DNA of 64,000 nt from Hafnia alvei (GTDB lineage: Bacteria > Pseudomonadota > Gammaproteobacteria > Enterobacterales > Enterobacteriaceae): NCBI RefSeq assembly GCF_034424155.1, contig NZ_CP139992.1:2372012-2436011 (forward strand). Direction: 5' to 3'. The notes beneath the pieces were generated by a model. It made no database searches, had not been told where the DNA came from, and saw nothing but the letters and a program-made list of their open reading frames with translations. The number at the start of each line of letters is the position of its first letter. Position 1 is the first letter of the stretch. Shown piece after piece: positions 48,639 to 59,032 of the stretch. Both the position numbers and the translations under genes were made by a program.

Positions 48639-49130
48639 TTATGCAAATGTCACAAATTTTGTGCTGTCGCACTCTTTTAAGTGCTCAGAAAGAGCGGAAA
48701 CCACTGATTTTAAACCATTTTCATCTTCTTTATCGAATCGGTCATAAACTGTGCTATCGATATCTAAAACCCCAATAACTTGTCCATTCACCTCAATAGG
48801 CAGCACAATTTCAGCATTACTGGCTGCATCACAGGCAATATGACCGGCAAAAGCGTGCACATCAGCAACGCGTTGGATCTCATTTTTTGCAAACGCAGTA
48901 CCACATACGCCTTTACCAACAGGAATTCGCACGCAGGCTAATTTTCCTTGGAAAGGCGCAAGTACCAACGTATTTCCATCAACCAAATAGAATCCGACCC
49001 AGTTAACATCCTCTAATCGCTCATAAATTAGCGCACTCGCGTTGGATAATGTTGCGATAAAGTTATATTCGCCGCTGCTTAGGGCAGCCAAATCACGCGC
49101 TAGATCGGTATAAAACTCTTTTTTACTCAT
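48639..49130 (-). CDS. msrC: MsrC (YebR), free methionine-(R)-sulfoxide reductase
   Basis: GAF-domain reductase acting on free methionine-R-sulfoxide, 163 residues. The three catalytic/resolving cysteines are at about 66 (KLACVRIPVG), 76 (GKGVCGTAFA) and 100 (HIACDAASNAEIVLP), with the spacing of E. coli MsrC. GVLDIDST near 120 is also conserved. The gene is divergent from letA and precedes proQ, the E. coli order. Cytoplasmic repair of oxidised methionine is the expected role. Confidence 0.95.
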   Translation of the reverse strand: MSKKEFYTDLARDLAALSSGEYNFIATLSNASALIYERLEDVNWVGFYLVDGNTLVLAPFQGKLACVRIPVGKGVCGTAFAKNEIQRVADVHAFAGHIACDAASNAEIVLPIEVNGQVIGVLDIDSTVYDRFDKEDENGLKSVVSALSEHLKECDSTKFVTFA

Positions 49131-49360
49131 GTAAATCTCGTTATCTTGTTACTGGGCGGTAGCCATAAGGCTCGAATACGTCACATAAAATAAGCATTAA
49201 ATGCGTTATCACACAAGGCCTATCCAACATCACTACACATTAACTCGTTACACATTGTATCTTTACACAAGTTCGACCTACATTTTTATAACAACCATTC
49301 TGTTTTAAGGCCATCAATGCGATACTTTCCCCCCTTGCGCCACCCATCTTGCGTTTCTGA

Positions 49361-50605
49361 ATGAATATCACTCGAATAACCGCGCTACCCGAACAGCACA
49401 TCAAACGCTGCCACGAATGCGACTATGTTTTCCAACTCCCCGAGCTGGATAAAAACCATACCGCATACTGCCCACGTTGCTGTGCCAAAATCTGCTCTGG
49501 GCGTGATTGGTCCATGACGCGCTTAACCGCGCTGTCTATCGCTATTTTGCTATTGATGCCGTTTGCCTTAAACGAGCCGCTGATTCAAATCCGCCTACTG
49601 GGAACCACCATTTATGCCAGCCTGATTGAAGGTATTTGGCAAATGGCGATCCAAGGCGATCCGGTCACGGCCAGCATGGTGGCATTTTGTACCGTCGGAG
49701 CCCCGCTGACGCTTCCACTCTCCATTCTCTATCTGCGGTTCGGGCATAAGCTGGGGATGAATCTGCGTCCGGTATTATTGATGCTAGACAGATTAAAAGA
49801 GTGGATCATGCTCGATATCTATCTTATCGGCATGGGCGTAGCCTGCATAAAGGTTCAGGAATACGCGGATATCAACGTGGGAAACGCTTTCTTTGCCTAC
49901 GTGATGATGACGTTGCTCACTCTGGTCACGTTGATTCATCTCAATTTGAATCAGCTGTGGGAGCGTTTCTATCCACGTAGCCAGCCCAAAACGTCACCGT
50001 ATGATATGAAACTCTGCTGTGCCTGTCATTATACGGGGCTGCCTGATGCACGAGGCCGCTGCCCGCGCTGCCATACGACGCTGCATGCTCGTCAGCCATA
50101 CAGCCTACAAAAAACATGGGCCGCGCTCATTGCCGCAATCGTGATGCTCTTCCCCGCCAACATGCTGCCGATTTCAATTTTGTATGTGAACGGCGTGCGG
50201 ATGGAAGACACTATTTTTTCTGGCGTGGTTTCTTTAGCAACGTCAGGCAATATTCCTATTGCGGCAATCGTATTTATTGCCAGTATTTTAGTTCCTTTCA
50301 CTAAGGTGATCGTGATGCTGTTCTTGTTGATCAGCATCCAATTTAAAACCCAGCACAGCCTTAAAACACGCATGCGTCTACTACGCTTAGTGACGTGGAT
50401 TGGCCGCTGGTCGATGCTCGATCTTTTTGTCATCGCGTTAATGATGTCGTTGGTTAATCGTGACCAGCTACTTTCTTTTACTATGGGACCGGCGGCCTTC
50501 TATTTTGGCGCCGCCGTATTCCTAACCATCCTTGCCGTAGAATGGTTAGACAGCCGACTGATTTGGGATGCTCATGCAACAGGAAACGCCGAATACACCG
50601 ACTAA
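49361..50605 (+). CDS. letA: LetA (YebS), PqiA-family lipid-transport membrane protein
   Basis: Inner-membrane partner of the MCE protein LetB, 414 residues (E. coli 427). Two PqiA-like modules each start with a cysteine zinc-ribbon ([11 protein letters not shown] with [28 protein letters not shown]), followed by four membrane helices. Conserved cores are [17 protein letters not shown] near 143 and [23 protein letters not shown] near 350. The start lacks a clear Shine-Dalgarno. It overlaps letB by 32 bases. Divergent from msrC. Confidence 0.95.
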   Translation: MNITRITALPEQHIKRCHECDYVFQLPELDKNHTAYCPRCCAKICSGRDWSMTRLTALSIAILLLMPFALNEPLIQIRLLGTTIYASLIEGIWQMAIQGDPVTASMVAFCTVGAPLTLPLSILYLRFGHKLGMNLRPVLLMLDRLKEWIMLDIYLIGMGVACIKVQEYADINVGNAFFAYVMMTLLTLVTLIHLNLNQLWERFYPRSQPKTSPYDMKLCCACHYTGLPDARGRCPRCHTTLHARQPYSLQKTWAALIAAIVMLFPANMLPISILYVNGVRMEDTIFSGVVSLATSGNIPIAAIVFIASILVPFTKVIVMLFLLISIQFKTQHSLKTRMRLLRLVTWIGRWSMLDLFVIALMMSLVNRDQLLSFTMGPAAFYFGAAVFLTILAVEWLDSRLIWDAHATGNAEYTD

Positions 50606-53204
50606 CGCGACGCTACGACGTAAACGTCGTATATCACCGTTTTGGTTATTACCTTTTATCGCCCTTCTGATTGCAGGCTGGCTGATTTATTCCACGATGC
50701 AAGAGCGCGGAGATACCGTCATTATCGATTTCCAATCGGCGGCAGGCTTGGTGGCTGGCCGCACGCCGGTACGCTATCAAGGCGTTGAAGTTGGAACGGT
50801 ACAAAAGATAGCGCTAAGCAATGACCTCAATAAAATTGAAGTCAGCGTGAGCATTAAAAGCGATATGAAAGACGCTCTGCGTGACGGTACCCAGTTTTGG
50901 CTTGTCACGCCCAAAGCATCGCTGGCGGGGATCTCAGGATTAGATGCGTTAGTCGGCGGCAACTATATTGGGATGATGCCGGGTACGGGAAAACCTAGTC
51001 AACATTTCGTCGCGCTGGATACCCAGCCCAAGTTCCGCCTTAATACCGGTGAATTGCTGATCCACTTGTTTGCACCCGATCTGGGATCTTTAAGCACCGG
51101 TTCACTGGTTTATTACCGTAAAATCCCGGTAGGCAAAGTCTATGATTTTACGATTGCTGAAAACCAACAAGGGGTTAGCATCGATGTGCTTATCGATAAG
51201 CGCTTTGCTAATTTGGTGAAAGATAACAGCCGTTTCTGGAATGTTTCTGGTTTCAAAGGCGATTTTGCCTTAGATGGCATTTCAGTTCAGATGGAAAGCA
51301 TGGCTGCGTTAGTGAATGGCGCGATTGCTTTTGATTCACCACAGGGTGGCAAACAGGCTGTTGCCAACCACAACTACACGCTCTATCCCGATCTGGCCCA
51401 CAGCCAGCGCGGTGTTGTCATCGGCTTGGATTTGCCAAATGGCGATGGCCTCACTGCGGACAGAACGCCGCTTATCTATCAAGGGTTACAGGTCGGTACG
51501 CTCACCAAAATGACGCTGGAGAAAGATAGCAAAGTTAGCGGCGAATTAACGATTGACCCCAGCATCGTCGATCTAATGCGCAGTGGAACCCGCATCAAAA
51601 TGACCAGCCCTCGACTCAGCTTGGACAATGCCAAACTGAGCCAACTCCTCACGGGTAACGTATTTGAACTGCTGCCTGGCGAAGGTGAACCGCAAAACCA
51701 TTTCACCGTACTGCCAAGCGCAGAGTCATTGCTGCAGCAGCCTAATATCCTGAAGCTATCGCTCAGCGCATCACAAAGCTATGGCGTGGACGTTGGGCAA
51801 CCTATCAGTATGAACGGAATCAAAATTGGCCAAGTCCTTAATCGGGTTCTGAAAGATAACTCGGTTGTTTTCGACGTCGCTATTGAGCCGCAGTATCGCA
51901 GCCGTATCCATGCCGACAGCAAATTTGTGGTTAACAGTCGCCTTGACGTTAAGTTTGGCGTTGACGGTGTTCAGGTGCTCGGTGCAAGCGCACAAGAATG
52001 GTTAGATGGTGGTATTCGCGTTATCCCAGGCAGCAAAGGTGAGCCCAAGGACAAATACCCACTCTACCAAAACAGCGAACATGCGGAACAAGGTATTACT
52101 GGCAACCTACCGCCATCAACACTCACCTTACGTGCCGAAACCTTACCTGACATTCAAGCAGGTTCCGTGGTGTTGTATCGCAAATTCCAAGTCGGCGAAA
52201 TTGTTGATGTTCGGCCGAAATCGAATGAATTTGAAGTTGATGTTTATATTCAACCGGCCTACCGAAAACTGCTTACGCCGCAAACTATTTTCTGGGCAGA
52301 AGGCGGAGCTAAAGTACAGCTCAACGGCAGCGGTTTGACGATTCAAGCTTCTCCGCTAGATCGCGCTATCAAAGGCGCAGTGAGCTTTGACAATATAGAA
52401 GGCGTCAGCGTTACCAAGGGACAGAAACTTGAGCTCTATGCTTCAGAAACGGCGGCCCGAGCCATTGGTAGCCAGATCACCTTACGGACTTACGATGCGT
52501 CAAAACTCTCAGCTGGCATGCCCATTCGCTATCTCGGTATCGATATTGGACAGGTTGAATCGCTAAAACTCTCCAACGAACGCAACGAAGTGTTAGCGAA
52601 AGCGGTGCTTTATCCAGAATACGTAGATTCCTTTGCACGCCAAGGAACACGCTTCTCCATCGTAACGCCTGAGATCTCTGCCACCGGCGTCAGTAATTTA
52701 GAAACATTGCTACAGCCCTATATCAACTTAGAACCGGGTCACGGTCGCACCATGCGTACTTTCGAGCTGCAACAGGCCTCGATCGCAGATTCGCGCTATC
52801 TCGATGGTTTGAGTGTGATTGTCGATGCACCGGAAACAGGATCGCTACAAATTGGTACTCCGGTTCTTTTCCGAGGCATCGAAGTGGGTACCGTGACGGG
52901 TCTATATTTGGGTTCCATGTCTGATCGCGTGCACGTGGCGCTGCGCATCAGCAAGAAATACCAAAAGCTGGTACGCGAAAACTCCGTATTCTGGCTCGCA
53001 TCGGGCTATAACGTAGAGTTTGGGTTAACCGGTGGGATGGTTAAAACGGGCACGTTCCAGCAATTTATTCGCGGCGGCATCGCTTTTGCAACACCACCAA
53101 CGACGCCGCTCGCGCCACAGGCTCAACCGAATACGCACTATCTTCTGAATGATAATGCGCCGGATAAATGGCAAAGCTGGGGTACCGCAATCCCCCTTCG
53201 CTAA
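50574..53204 (+). CDS. letB: LetB (YebT), seven-MCE-domain lipid-tunnel protein
   Basis: Periplasm-spanning hexameric tunnel moving lipids between membranes. The 876-residue product (E. coli 877) has one N-terminal membrane helix (about 25-42). Seven MCE repeats are recognisable by their cores: [61 protein letters not shown] and [10 protein letters not shown]. The ATG at 50574 (MQQETPNT) aligns with E. coli and overlaps letA; an ATG two codons earlier is also in frame. A strong terminator follows. rsmF, next in E. coli, is absent. Confidence 0.96.
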   Translation: MQQETPNTPTNATLRRKRRISPFWLLPFIALLIAGWLIYSTMQERGDTVIIDFQSAAGLVAGRTPVRYQGVEVGTVQKIALSNDLNKIEVSVSIKSDMKDALRDGTQFWLVTPKASLAGISGLDALVGGNYIGMMPGTGKPSQHFVALDTQPKFRLNTGELLIHLFAPDLGSLSTGSLVYYRKIPVGKVYDFTIAENQQGVSIDVLIDKRFANLVKDNSRFWNVSGFKGDFALDGISVQMESMAALVNGAIAFDSPQGGKQAVANHNYTLYPDLAHSQRGVVIGLDLPNGDGLTADRTPLIYQGLQVGTLTKMTLEKDSKVSGELTIDPSIVDLMRSGTRIKMTSPRLSLDNAKLSQLLTGNVFELLPGEGEPQNHFTVLPSAESLLQQPNILKLSLSASQSYGVDVGQPISMNGIKIGQVLNRVLKDNSVVFDVAIEPQYRSRIHADSKFVVNSRLDVKFGVDGVQVLGASAQEWLDGGIRVIPGSKGEPKDKYPLYQNSEHAEQGITGNLPPSTLTLRAETLPDIQAGSVVLYRKFQVGEIVDVRPKSNEFEVDVYIQPAYRKLLTPQTIFWAEGGAKVQLNGSGLTIQASPLDRAIKGAVSFDNIEGVSVTKGQKLELYASETAARAIGSQITLRTYDASKLSAGMPIRYLGIDIGQVESLKLSNERNEVLAKAVLYPEYVDSFARQGTRFSIVTPEISATGVSNLETLLQPYINLEPGHGRTMRTFELQQASIADSRYLDGLSVIVDAPETGSLQIGTPVLFRGIEVGTVTGLYLGSMSDRVHVALRISKKYQKLVRENSVFWLASGYNVEFGLTGGMVKTGTFQQFIRGGIAFATPPTTPLAPQAQPNTHYLLNDNAPDKWQSWGTAIPLR

Positions 53205-53212
53205 CTCCAGAC

Positions 53213-53247
53213 AAAAAAGCACCGCCTACTGGCGGTGCTTTTTTTAT
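53213..53247 (+). terminator. letAB terminator
   Basis: AAAAAAGCACCGCC-TACT-GGCGGTGCTTTTTTT, starting 9 bp after the letB stop. Confidence 0.92.
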
Positions 53248-53491
53248 ATCTGATTGACACGATTGTCATATGTCCTGTTTTGCACGCTCTCAACACGACT
53301 CTTCGACACAACAAACGCCACGTTTTTTATTAAGTATTAGAGATAAATAGAACATCGCTTGAGTAATGGCATAATCTCTCGCACAAATGCATCCTCCATC
53401 AAAAGAAAGACTTAACATTTGGCGCAACTCTCTTCCACAGCATGATTTGCTAAAAACTGGCAAAAAAAATACCGTCGACTACTCTTAAATA
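53248..53491. other. Intergenic region ahead of sdsR
   Basis: AT-rich stretch without a convincing protein gene. By analogy with E. coli it may hold the 3' part of the antisense SraC/RyeA transcript on the minus strand, but I cannot define its ends. Confidence 0.3.
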
Positions 53492-53595
53492 GCAAGGCAA
53501 TCCAAGCCTGCATTAATGCCAACTTTTAGCGCACGGCTCTCTCCCAAGAGCCATTACCCTAGACCTGATACAGGAATCGTATCAGGTCTCTTTTT
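53492..53595 (+). ncRNA. sdsR: SdsR (RyeB) small RNA
   Basis: The 104-nt segment begins GCAAGGC and contains CCTGCATTAATGCC, then AACTTTTAGCGCACGGC, a hairpin GGCTCT/AGAGCC (53535-53552) and a terminator hairpin AGACCTGATAC/GTATCAGGTCT followed by T5. I recognise this as the SigmaS-dependent, Hfq-bound sRNA SdsR (RyeB). The terminator arms differ from the remembered enteric version but co-vary. A -10-like CTACTCT (53479-53485) sits 6 nt upstream of the 5' end. SdsR represses ompD, mutS and other targets and has an antisense partner, SraC (RyeA), that could lie on the minus strand. In E. coli it lies between pphA and yebY. Confidence 0.92.
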
Positions 53596-53706
53596 AATCA
53601 ATAAGAAAATATCTTTTAAAACAAAAACTGATATACAAAACTCCCCTGAGATCAAAATCGGTGGCTATACCCATTCAACTCATCAACAGTTGCCCTAAGA
53701 TATTCA

Positions 53707-54048
53707 TCAATCCACAATAAAGAGCTTTGCACCGATTGTTGTTCTGGACTGATGTGGCTCTGCATTATCCCCTACCTGATAACTCATTCCAGCGCTCAGA
53801 ACGAATTTTCGCCCATCATTCAGGGTTGTTTCTAGTTCTCCTTCCAAACAGAAAAGAATATGCCCCTTTTGGCACCAGTGGTCGGCAAGATAGCCTGGGG
53901 AATAATCAACCATTCGCACACGGATTTGATTAGGTTTCTTGCCAAAATATTGTGTACGCCAGTAAGCCATGCCGATTTCTCCGGGATGCTCCGTTAGCTC
54001 AATTTCACTCCAGTTGGTGGTACCAAAAGCAAACGCATCGATTTTCAT
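53707..54048 (-). CDS. DHCW-motif cupin-fold protein
   Basis: Small single-domain cupin of 113 residues. The sequence reads DHWCQKGHILFCLEGELET near 56-74, close to the 'DHCW motif' cupins annotated in many enterobacteria, followed by GRKFVLSAGMSYQVGDNAEPHQS, a second cupin half. Metal binding and any enzymatic role are unproven. I chose the ATG at 54048 (MKIDAFAF) over an upstream start because it aligns with the beginning of the fold. It stands alone between sdsR and the porin. Confidence 0.75.
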   Translation of the reverse strand: MKIDAFAFGTTNWSEIELTEHPGEIGMAYWRTQYFGKKPNQIRVRMVDYSPGYLADHWCQKGHILFCLEGELETTLNDGRKFVLSAGMSYQVGDNAEPHQSRTTIGAKLFIVD

Positions 54049-54803
54049 TCTATAGTCTCTCTTATGGGTAAGTTTTCCCGTATTGAGGTTAGAACGCAAT
54101 ATCGGAATTCACCATTCAATAGTGAACATTTTTATATTCGCACCGGTTACCCTTATCCGCAGAGATACAATTATTTGAGCTTTTTCATCATAAGCGCCAG
54201 GCTAAATTCTGAAATATAAGATACGGATGATTATTACATTGATTTATGTGAGATTGAAAAATTCAAATTTTCACTTGTCATTACCCCTAATAAATCTCAA
54301 ATATCTAGGTTTTAATTCTTTGTCTTATGTCATTGAGAACAAGCTACAGCTGTTATTAATCAGTTTGATAGAAGTTGCTTAATCTGCGCTGGGTACATAT
54401 CCCTCACACTACGGATAATCGCTATAACAGTCATCACCTTGCGTGATTATACCCCATAGTAATGTAGACACATGCTGATTCATCTAAGCTATCATTTTTT
54501 GTGGTTTATCTTGATTATTGATATTTACTAATCTCATTGGCTTATGGTTCACTTTGTATTAGGATTGAGCAGAATTAAATAGGGAGTTTGAAGACTTGTG
54601 TTAAATTTCAATCAAAATAAAATTTCAACCCAAATTATTTAGTTTAAACACGTAACTATTGTTGCAATTTATTGCGCTATATAGTTGAATGCATATCGCA
54701 TTTAGTGGCTGCAATATATCAGACTTTATGTATTTCTATTATTTTACTTATAAAACAATTGCGAATGTAAATTAAACATTCGTTGATACGTCAGGGATAA
54801 AAA
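54049..54803. other. AT-rich 750-bp region upstream of porin
   Basis: No protein gene is evident on either strand. The region is strongly AT-rich, with a small hairpin TTCAC-N9-type near 54110 and scattered GTGA/TCAC half-sites (TATGTGAGATT near 54245). Such a long leader in front of a porin suggests H-NS silencing, distant regulator sites, or an undetected small RNA. I cannot point to a defined promoter. Confidence 0.4.
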
Positions 54804-55967
54804 ATGATTAAACATCATGTGGCGAAAAAAATTGTATTAGCAGTGGCATTGGGTTGTGCTTCTTTTTCCTCGCTCGCAGAAATCACGCTGTTAGAGCAAA
54901 ATCCTCAGGCAGGCGATCCACTTAGCCGCTTGAAGTTTCAGGTTGGCGGTAGTATTCGTCCGCAGTTTATTGATGAAATGGGCAACAGCGATAAAGGGTC
55001 TTATAAGCGCAACGGTTATGACGGAGGGACACGTTTCCGTTTCTCCGCAGATTATTACCTGTTCGACGATGTTAGCCTGATTGGTTACTACGAACTGGGT
55101 GTGAATATTCCAGCGCTGTTTAACTGGGATAATCACTATGCAGATGGCGCAGCAAATACCGATCGCCGCATGTTGTTCGGAGGTTTGAAAAGCGCAACAT
55201 GGGGTACTCTAACCTACGGTAAACAAAACAGTATTTACTACACCGTTGTGGGTGCTAAAACGGATATCTGGGACTTCGATATGCAGGCTCAGGCTCCAGG
55301 TAACGGGTATAACGGTAACTACGACGGTTCATACCGCAGCTACAATCTGGTCCAGTATAAAAATACTTTTGGGCCTGTTGATCTGTATGTGGGCGGTGTT
55401 TTACACGATGACTCCCACCCTGCCGGTGTAAATAACGGCAACCCGCTGCGTTATCAACGTAAAGGCGGCGGCGCATTGGGTGTGGATTACCACATCACCG
55501 ATGAGCTAACTTGGGGTACCGCGTACAGCTATATCCAACAAAGCATCAAGCAAAATAACGGTGCGGATAGTGGCAAAAACGATAATGGCCAACAGTTGCT
55601 GGGTTCTGGTTTAAGCTGGAAACCTGACAATTGGACTCTGGCAGCATCTGCCGGTTGGTATCGTAATTTCTTAATGACCGGTGTTAAAAACCGTCATGAT
55701 TACTTTGCTGGAAATGGCTACGGCGTTGAATATTATGCGGGTTATACTTTCCCTATCAGCCAATATCTGGTGAAAAATATTACACCTTATTATGCTGGTG
55801 ACCGCCTGAAATTTAACACTGGTCGTGATTATCAGAGCAACCATCAGACGCTGGGTATTTCCACCAAGTTTGATTATGGCTTCCAGATCGACGTCGAACA
55901 TGTATTCACAAATACCACAGACAATAAAAGTGATCTGAATCTAGTTCGTCTGCGTTACGACTTCTAA
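54804..55967 (+). CDS. Outer-membrane porin (general Gram-negative porin type)
   Basis: Beta-barrel protein of 387 residues with a signal peptide (MIKHHVAKKIVLAVALG...SSLA). It ends in the canonical C-terminal aromatic residue (VRLRYDF), recognised by the Bam machinery. Alternating hydrophobic/polar strands run throughout (YELGVNIPALFNW, GTLTYGKQNSIYYTVVG). The GGLKSATWGTLTYGKQ segment recalls the strand before loop 3 in classic porins, but the protein is not close to OmpC/F. Substrate unknown. It has an unusually long upstream region and its own terminator. Confidence 0.85.
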   Translation: MIKHHVAKKIVLAVALGCASFSSLAEITLLEQNPQAGDPLSRLKFQVGGSIRPQFIDEMGNSDKGSYKRNGYDGGTRFRFSADYYLFDDVSLIGYYELGVNIPALFNWDNHYADGAANTDRRMLFGGLKSATWGTLTYGKQNSIYYTVVGAKTDIWDFDMQAQAPGNGYNGNYDGSYRSYNLVQYKNTFGPVDLYVGGVLHDDSHPAGVNNGNPLRYQRKGGGALGVDYHITDELTWGTAYSYIQQSIKQNNGADSGKNDNGQQLLGSGLSWKPDNWTLAASAGWYRNFLMTGVKNRHDYFAGNGYGVEYYAGYTFPISQYLVKNITPYYAGDRLKFNTGRDYQSNHQTLGISTKFDYGFQIDVEHVFTNTTDNKSDLNLVRLRYDF

Positions 55968-55989
55968 GTTAAATCAATTTAATTACTCA

Positions 55990-56019
55990 AGCACCTAAAT
56001 CCTATTTAGGTGCTTTTTT
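55990..56019 (+). terminator. Porin gene terminator
   Basis: AGCACCTAAAT-CCT-ATTTAGGTGCT stem followed by T6, about 22 bp after the porin stop. Confidence 0.88.
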
Positions 56020-56040
56020 AAACAAAACCCTAATCTAATC

Positions 56041-56508
56041 TCACATCTTATCAAGATTATTTGCCGCGTTATTGAACGCCTTTGCTAGAGAGGCATCGGT
56101 CCCTTTCAACGTAATTGAATTCATATAAGCCAACCATTTTACATGTACATCATTAAGCGCAGCTAACTGGGCAGAACCTGTCGTTACGCTTTGGACTCGG
56201 CTAACCTGAGGCTGTACGATATCTATGGATGCTTGGCGTATTTCACTGCTGCAGGACTCAATTTTCGCTTTCTCACTGGCATCTGTAGTTTGCTGTGCCC
56301 ATTGTGCCGCCACGACGTTTTTACGTTCCGCATCAACACCCAACTTGCGCATGTTCACTAGCAGATCTGACGTAGACTCGATTATAGGATAATGACTTGC
56401 CGCAGGGATATCGCAGGAGAAATAGCTCTTAAATGGCGATTGACCCTCGCTGCTTGCACACCCTGCCAATAATAGCGAACTCAAACATAGGGTAAGAATC
56501 TTTTTCAT
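56041..56508 (-). CDS. Uncharacterised lipoprotein
   Basis: A 155-residue predicted lipoprotein. MKKILTLCLSSLLLAGCASSEG gives a lipobox with the lipidated Cys near 17. The mature part is helical, Ala/Ser-rich, with Cys near 33 and 86 that could form a disulfide. I do not recognise a family. The ATG at 56508 has GAGGT about 8 nt upstream; upstream in-frame starts lack signal-peptide logic. It is convergent with the porin and downstream of kbp on the same strand, with kbp's terminator between. Confidence 0.7.
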   Translation of the reverse strand: MKKILTLCLSSLLLAGCASSEGQSPFKSYFSCDIPAASHYPIIESTSDLLVNMRKLGVDAERKNVVAAQWAQQTTDASEKAKIESCSSEIRQASIDIVQPQVSRVQSVTTGSAQLAALNDVHVKWLAYMNSITLKGTDASLAKAFNNAANNLDKM

Positions 56509-56613
56509 CCGATAGACCTCGTTATTTTTTTGTTGTTCGATAATAGCAAGACAACGAGATAACGCATATCGACGAGAGATAAAATGGCATTTCATGGATA
56601 ACATGTGGCGTAA

Positions 56614-56637
56614 AAAAAGCCGCATCAGCGGCTTTTA
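56614..56637 (-). terminator. kbp terminator
   Basis: AAAAGCCGC-TGAT-GCGGCTTTT on the minus strand, with a T-run, about 25 nt after the kbp stop. Confidence 0.85.
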
Positions 56638-56662
56638 AACATAACGCGAACCGATGACCCAA

Positions 56663-57100
56663 TTATTTTTGTGGAATAATGAGCATCTGCCCAGGGTAGA
56701 TTTTATCTGGATGCGACAGCATCGGTTTATTGGCTTCAAAAATGCGCATGTAATCATTGGCGTTGCCATACTGTGCTTTAGCAATCGCACTCAGCGTATC
56801 ACCTGCTTTAACCGTATAAAAATGGCTCTCCACACCAGACTGTGCAGCCGCGAGCTGATCGTCTACTTTGCTGATACCTGCAACATTACCAATAGCAACC
56901 AAGATCTTCTCTTTCAGTTCCTGGCTTACACCTTCACCTGAAACCGTGGCAGTACCATCATCAGCAACTTTTACGTCGACTTTATCTGCTCCTGGTAAAC
57001 CAAGCTTATTGATATGCTCTTTGAGTTTATCATCACGATTCCCACTAACCGCGTCCCAAAGCTTTTCTCCCGCATCTTTAACGAAACTTAGCAAACCCAT
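56663..57100 (-). CDS. kbp: Kbp (YgaU), K+-binding BON/LysM protein
   Basis: Cytoplasmic 145-residue potassium-binding protein (E. coli Kbp 149). The N-terminus [20 protein letters not shown] is followed by a BON domain (about 25-88, [21 protein letters not shown] and [13 protein letters not shown]). A LysM domain follows (about 94-143: [22 protein letters not shown] then [15 protein letters not shown]). No signal peptide is present, as in E. coli. GGAGGT precedes the ATG. In E. coli the gene lies near gabDTP, so this location differs. Confidence 0.95.
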   Translation of the reverse strand: MGLLSFVKDAGEKLWDAVSGNRDDKLKEHINKLGLPGADKVDVKVADDGTATVSGEGVSQELKEKILVAIGNVAGISKVDDQLAAAQSGVESHFYTVKAGDTLSAIAKAQYGNANDYMRIFEANKPMLSHPDKIYPGQMLIIPQK

Positions 57101-57383
57101 TTAGACCTCCAATAACCTATGCCCAACCCAAATTGGCGAGCACAATTGATATCGTTGATAAATTTAATCCTATTAAGCTTAGCAGAATATCTAAGATAAT
57201 CGGTTTTCAGACACCATTCGATTTGTCATTTTCACGTGCCAAAATTGTAAAGCAAATAATTAGCTTTAATAACAATAAATTAAAGTCTGAATTCAAACCA
57301 TTTTCTCAGAGGGTGAACCCGATCACGCTTCACATTGAAGCATCGCGTTATGGTACTTAAACCGCAGGTCATGAAGGAGTCAA

Positions 57384-57488
57384 ATGAAGAAGTTGATTTC
57401 ATTAGTGTTGGTTGTTGCTTCAAGCACAATGTCGGCCACCGCGATGGCTTACCCGGCGGAAACCCACCCAAATGGCGGGACGGGATAA
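57384..57488 (+). CDS. Small secreted peptide, possibly frameshifted
   Basis: A 34-codon gene: AAGGAG lies 4 nt before the ATG, the product begins MKKLISLVLVVASS and has a signal peptide ending near SATAMA, leaving a short mature YPAETHPNGGTG. Just past the TGA-less TAA stop, another frame reads ITPNGGSIPNSIYL then stop at 57529, repeating the PNGG motif. One extra G in the run near 57482 would join the two into a 48-residue product. This looks like a frameshift, programmed or mutational. The family is unknown to me. Confidence 0.6.
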   Translation: MKKLISLVLVVASSTMSATAMAYPAETHPNGGTG

Positions 57489-57531
57489 CACCTAATGGTG
57501 GCTCTATTCCAAACTCAATTTATCTCTAGAA

Positions 57532-57561
57532 TCAAGGCCTCATTCGAGGCCTTGATTTTTT
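57532..57561 (+). terminator. Terminator after small peptide gene
   Basis: AATCAAGGCCTC-ATTC-GAGGCCTTGATT followed by T7. It is strong, supports real transcription of the small gene, and may also serve the convergent yfcJ. Confidence 0.9.
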
Positions 57562-57565
57562 TCAC

Positions 57566-58762
57566 CTAAGACTCAACGGTCTGCGATGCCACTGGTCGCA
57601 AGAAAAGCAGAATGACGATAATACCCAGTGCAGAGCATGCTGCGCCAACGGCAAATACCGATGAATAGCCCAGCGTGGTTGCCAAAATACCTGTTAATGG
57701 CCCAGCGATAGCGTAGGAAACATCCTGAAAAGCAGCATACCCGCCCATCGCGGTGCCTCGTACATGAACCGGTACTCTTTTTACGACTTCAACACCCAAG
57801 GCGGGGAACATTAACGAGCACCCGGCTCCCGTTAAAGCAGCACCGATAAGAGCTAAAATGGAGGTGCTTGCTAAATAGATTAGAACTAGCCCGATGGTTT
57901 CAACAACTAGAGAGGCAATAGCGACCTTCATTCCCCCCATTCGGTCTGGCAACTGGCCAAACAATACTCGCATTAATACAAAAGAGAGCCCGAAGCTGGT
58001 GAGCGCCAATCCCGCATGTGCCCAACCGTGAGAGCTAAATAATAGCGAAATGAACGTGCCAATAACGGCAAAACCGACGCCTTGCAGCGCCAGAGCCACA
58101 CCCGGCTGCCAAATTTTACCCAGCATCCGCCACATAGGAATACGTTGCCCAGCATGAGGCGCAACGGGCTTGACTTTAAAATTAATCAAAATAGCAACAA
58201 GCGGTAAAATAAGCGTAGAAATGCCTAATGCGGCAAATCCCCAATGTTGATTTAGCAGTAAGCCAAGCGGCGCACCTGCCGCAAGAGCACCGTAAATGGC
58301 CATGCCCGTCCATGACATGACTTTACCTGAGCGGGATGGTCCTAATAGACCTAAACCCCAGGTCAAATTTCCTGTTAAAAGCTGGCTTTCACCAAAACCT
58401 AATACCAATCGTCCAACCAAAAGAATGACAAATTTGGTCATGGCATCAACCGGCAACAATGCAGCCAATAGATAAGCAACGCCCGCCAACGAGCAGGCCA
58501 GCATTCCTTGAAGCGTGGAGCGCTTAGCGCCCTGCTGATCGGCTAGCCGTCCCGCATAACCGCGAGTAAGTACGGTTGCAAGAAACTGCATTCCCACAGC
58601 GATCCCCACCATGGTATTACTCATGCCTAATTGGTTATGCACATATAAGGGAATAACCGGTAAAGGTAATCCTACCGTGAGATAGGTAAGAAAAACGGCT
58701 GACGTCAAAGGAAACAGCGCATGATTTGCTTTGGGGGTACTAATAAAATGAGACTGAGACAT
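57566..58762 (-). CDS. yfcJ: YfcJ-like MFS transporter
   Basis: Major-facilitator protein of 398 residues with twelve membrane helices. [19 protein letters not shown] near 25, [10 protein letters not shown]-like ([34 protein letters not shown]) near 50-80, [18 protein letters not shown] near 120 and [21 protein letters not shown] near 325 follow E. coli YfcJ (392 aa). YfcJ is linked to efflux of sugars such as arabinose; the substrate here is not known. Single gene, no clear operon partner. Confidence 0.88.
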   Translation of the reverse strand: MSQSHFISTPKANHALFPLTSAVFLTYLTVGLPLPVIPLYVHNQLGMSNTMVGIAVGMQFLATVLTRGYAGRLADQQGAKRSTLQGMLACSLAGVAYLLAALLPVDAMTKFVILLVGRLVLGFGESQLLTGNLTWGLGLLGPSRSGKVMSWTGMAIYGALAAGAPLGLLLNQHWGFAALGISTLILPLVAILINFKVKPVAPHAGQRIPMWRMLGKIWQPGVALALQGVGFAVIGTFISLLFSSHGWAHAGLALTSFGLSFVLMRVLFGQLPDRMGGMKVAIASLVVETIGLVLIYLASTSILALIGAALTGAGCSLMFPALGVEVVKRVPVHVRGTAMGGYAAFQDVSYAIAGPLTGILATTLGYSSVFAVGAACSALGIIVILLFLRPVASQTVES

Positions 58763-58973
58763 ACAAGTGCTAACTCCAAAAGCAAGGAGAAGCTAAAAAG
58801 AAACGCCTTCTCCCCTGCATAAATAACAAACAGGATTAAATGCGTTGGATGACGTGAACGCTTACGCACAGATATTGCCTATCAGTGTTGAAGTGGAGCT
58901 TAGTGAGATTTGAAATTTATGTCAATTAAACCGTGACCTGGAGCACAGAAAACGACCAAGTAACTAATATACA

Positions 58974-58998
58974 AAATAAAGCGGCCCTAAAAGGCCGC
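58974..58998 (-). terminator. osmE terminator
   Basis: GCGGCC-CTAAAA-GGCCGC hairpin (58981-58998) with a T-rich tail on the minus strand, about 35 nt past the osmE stop. Confidence 0.75.
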
Positions 58999-59032
58999 CT
59001 GACAAACGCGAATTTATTAACATCATCGAGAT

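Noticed and set aside
53516-53698. 60-codon plus-strand frame across the SdsR region
   Set aside because: It runs through the sRNA terminator hairpin and has no coding features.
57133-57360. 75-codon AT-rich plus-strand frame
   Set aside because: No Shine-Dalgarno, signal peptide or family pattern; it looks like open frame by AT-rich chance.
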